A stretch of 6,684 nucleotides of DNA from Xanthobacteraceae bacterium. GTDB taxonomy: Bacteria > Pseudomonadota > Alphaproteobacteria > Rhizobiales > Xanthobacteraceae. The stretch's first letter is position 1. Every line of letters starts with the position of its first letter. The notes under the pieces were generated by a model. That model saw nothing but the letters and a program-made list of their open reading frames with translations, was not told where the DNA came from and ran no database searches. The stretch covers positions 1 through 6,684 of the forward strand of contig JASHSY010000357.1 in NCBI GenBank assembly GCA_030040825.1. Direction: 5' to 3'. Shown piece after piece: positions 5,653-6,684 of the stretch. A program made the translations under genes and the position numbers.

Positions 5653-6684
5653 ATGAAGCTCGGCTTTTTCACCATGCCAATCCATCCGCTCGACAAGGAT
5701 TGGCGGCAATCTCTGCGCGAGGACCGCGAGGCGTTCGTGCTCGCCGACAAGCTCGGCTTTGTCGAGGGCTATGTCGGCGAGCACGCCACCGACCGGGCGG
5801 AGAACATCACCTCTTGCGCGATATTTATCGCAAGCCTGATCGACGCCACCAAGACCATCAAGCTCGGCACCGGCACGATCAACATGCCGAATGCGCATCC
5901 GGTGGCGACGGCCTCGCAGATCGCAATGCTCGACCACATGCTCGACGGCCGCTTCATCTTCGGCATCAGCCCGGGCGGGCTGCTCTCCGATGCGGAAGCG
6001 TTCGGCAATCTCGACAACGACCGCAACGCCATGTTCGTCGAGGCGATCAACGCGGTGCTGGAAATCTGGAAGCGCGAGCCGCCCTATGCCATCGAAGGCA
6101 AATTCTGGAACATCAAGATCGAGCGGCAGGCAATGCTCGAAGTCGGCCAGGGATATCTGGCCAAGCCGCTACAGAAGCCGCATCCGCCGATCGTCGTCAC
6201 CGTCGTCGCGCCATTCTCCAAGGGCGTGACCGAAGCGGCCGCCCGCGGCTGGGAGCCGATTTCGGCAAACTTCCTGATGCCGGAATGGGTCAAGAGCCAT
6301 TGGCCGAAATACGTCGAAGGTTGCGTCCGCGGCGGCCGGCCGGCCGATCCGGCCAATTGGCGTGTCGCCAAAAGCATTTTCGTCGCCGACGACGACAAGA
6401 CGGCAAAAGCCTACGTGACCGATCCGAACAGCCCGTACCGCTATTACTTCAGCCAGTTGTTCACCAAGCTCAAGAAGGTCGGCCGCATCGAATTGTTCAA
6501 GACGCGCCGCGATCAGCCCGACAGCGAAGTCACCCTTGACGGCATCTGCGATGAGCTGATCGTTTACGGTTCACCGGACAAAGTGGCCGACGAACTGCTC
6601 AAATTCCGCGAGCGTGTCGGCGATTTCGGCACCCTCCTCTACGCCGGCAAGGATTGGCGCGATCCGATGCTCGCCAAACGCTCG
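5653..6684 (+). CDS. LLM-class (luciferase-like) flavin-dependent oxidoreductase, 3' end outside window
   Basis: An open frame of 344 codons continues through the right edge with no stop, so a short C-terminal part is missing. It has the bacterial-luciferase TIM-barrel fold that uses reduced flavin (FMN or F420) and often O2 for monooxygenation. Visible features are the first strand KLGFFTMPIHP (2-12), the VGEH motif (41-44) typical of limonene-monooxygenase-like members, IKLGTGT (69-75), NAHPVATASQIAMLDHMLDGR (80-100) and FGISPGG (103-109), which lines the flavin site. GSPDKVADELLKFRE (306-320) is the usual C-terminal block. Public annotation commonly labels relatives 'limonene 1,2-monooxygenase', but the substrate cannot be inferred. 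The start follows a GAGGTGA site. The gene diverges from the TRAP receptor across 127 bp, so a shared control region and a common substrate are possible but unproven. Confidence 0.9.
   Translation, partial: MKLGFFTMPIHPLDKDWRQSLREDREAFVLADKLGFVEGYVGEHATDRAENITSCAIFIASLIDATKTIKLGTGTINMPNAHPVATASQIAMLDHMLDGRFIFGISPGGLLSDAEAFGNLDNDRNAMFVEAINAVLEIWKREPPYAIEGKFWNIKIERQAMLEVGQGYLAKPLQKPHPPIVVTVVAPFSKGVTEAAARGWEPISANFLMPEWVKSHWPKYVEGCVRGGRPADPANWRVAKSIFVADDDKTAKAYVTDPNSPYRYYFSQLFTKLKKVGRIELFKTRRDQPDSEVTLDGICDELIVYGSPDKVADELLKFRERVGDFGTLLYAGKDWRDPMLAKRS

Noticed and set aside
5157..6539. Long plus-strand open frame of 460 codons
   Set aside because: It crosses the TRAP gene antisense and the LLM gene out of frame, with arginine- and alanine-rich composition typical of GC-rich shadow frames. 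The real plus-strand gene is the frame from 5653.

Overview
The window looks like a chromosomal segment from a GC-rich alphaproteobacterium, probably Hyphomicrobiales (Bradyrhizobium / Xanthobacteraceae-like). The evidence is codon use strongly biased to G or C, two Tat-type signal peptides, an alphaproteobacterial-style HemF that ends at PPVVKWP, a single TRAP solute receptor, and an intergenic palindromic repeat of the CCTCTCCCCGC/GCGGGGAGAGG type. The taxonomic call is inference from protein style, not from a search.

Layout, left to right. (1) The 3' end of a TrmL-type tRNA 2'-O-methyltransferase gene (+). Its stop codon overlaps, tail to tail, the stop of (2) a Tat-exported PhoD-family alkaline phosphatase/phosphodiesterase (-). 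A divergent gap of about 120 bp follows. (3) hemF, oxygen-dependent coproporphyrinogen III oxidase (+), is followed 10 bp later by (4) a fumarylacetoacetate-hydrolase (FAH) family enzyme (+). The FAH Shine-Dalgarno overlaps the hemF stop, so these two form a likely operon. (5) Convergent to them is a small, AT-richer toxin-antitoxin pair (-): a DUF433-type antitoxin that appears to have lost its central segment in frame, coupled by a GTGA overlap to an apparently intact DUF5615 PIN-like toxin. (6) A palindromic repeat of about 112 bp separates this pair from (7) a Tat-exported TRAP-transporter substrate-binding protein of the TakP/mannitol-chloroaromatic type (-). (8) Divergent from it is an LLM-class (luciferase-like) flavin-dependent oxidoreductase (+) that runs off the right edge.

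Most of the window is ordinary housekeeping and catabolic chromosome. HemF makes protoporphyrinogen IX for heme (and possibly chlorophyll). The FAH enzyme, TRAP receptor and flavin oxidoreductase suggest uptake and breakdown of organic or keto acids or ring compounds, but no pathway can be assigned. The most unusual feature is the toxin-antitoxin pair: it differs in composition from its surroundings, and only its antitoxin half looks damaged. I found no RNA genes, CRISPR array, insertion sequence or convincing new system. No gene-free stretch exceeds 300 bases; the longest is about 166 bp and holds the palindromic repeat.
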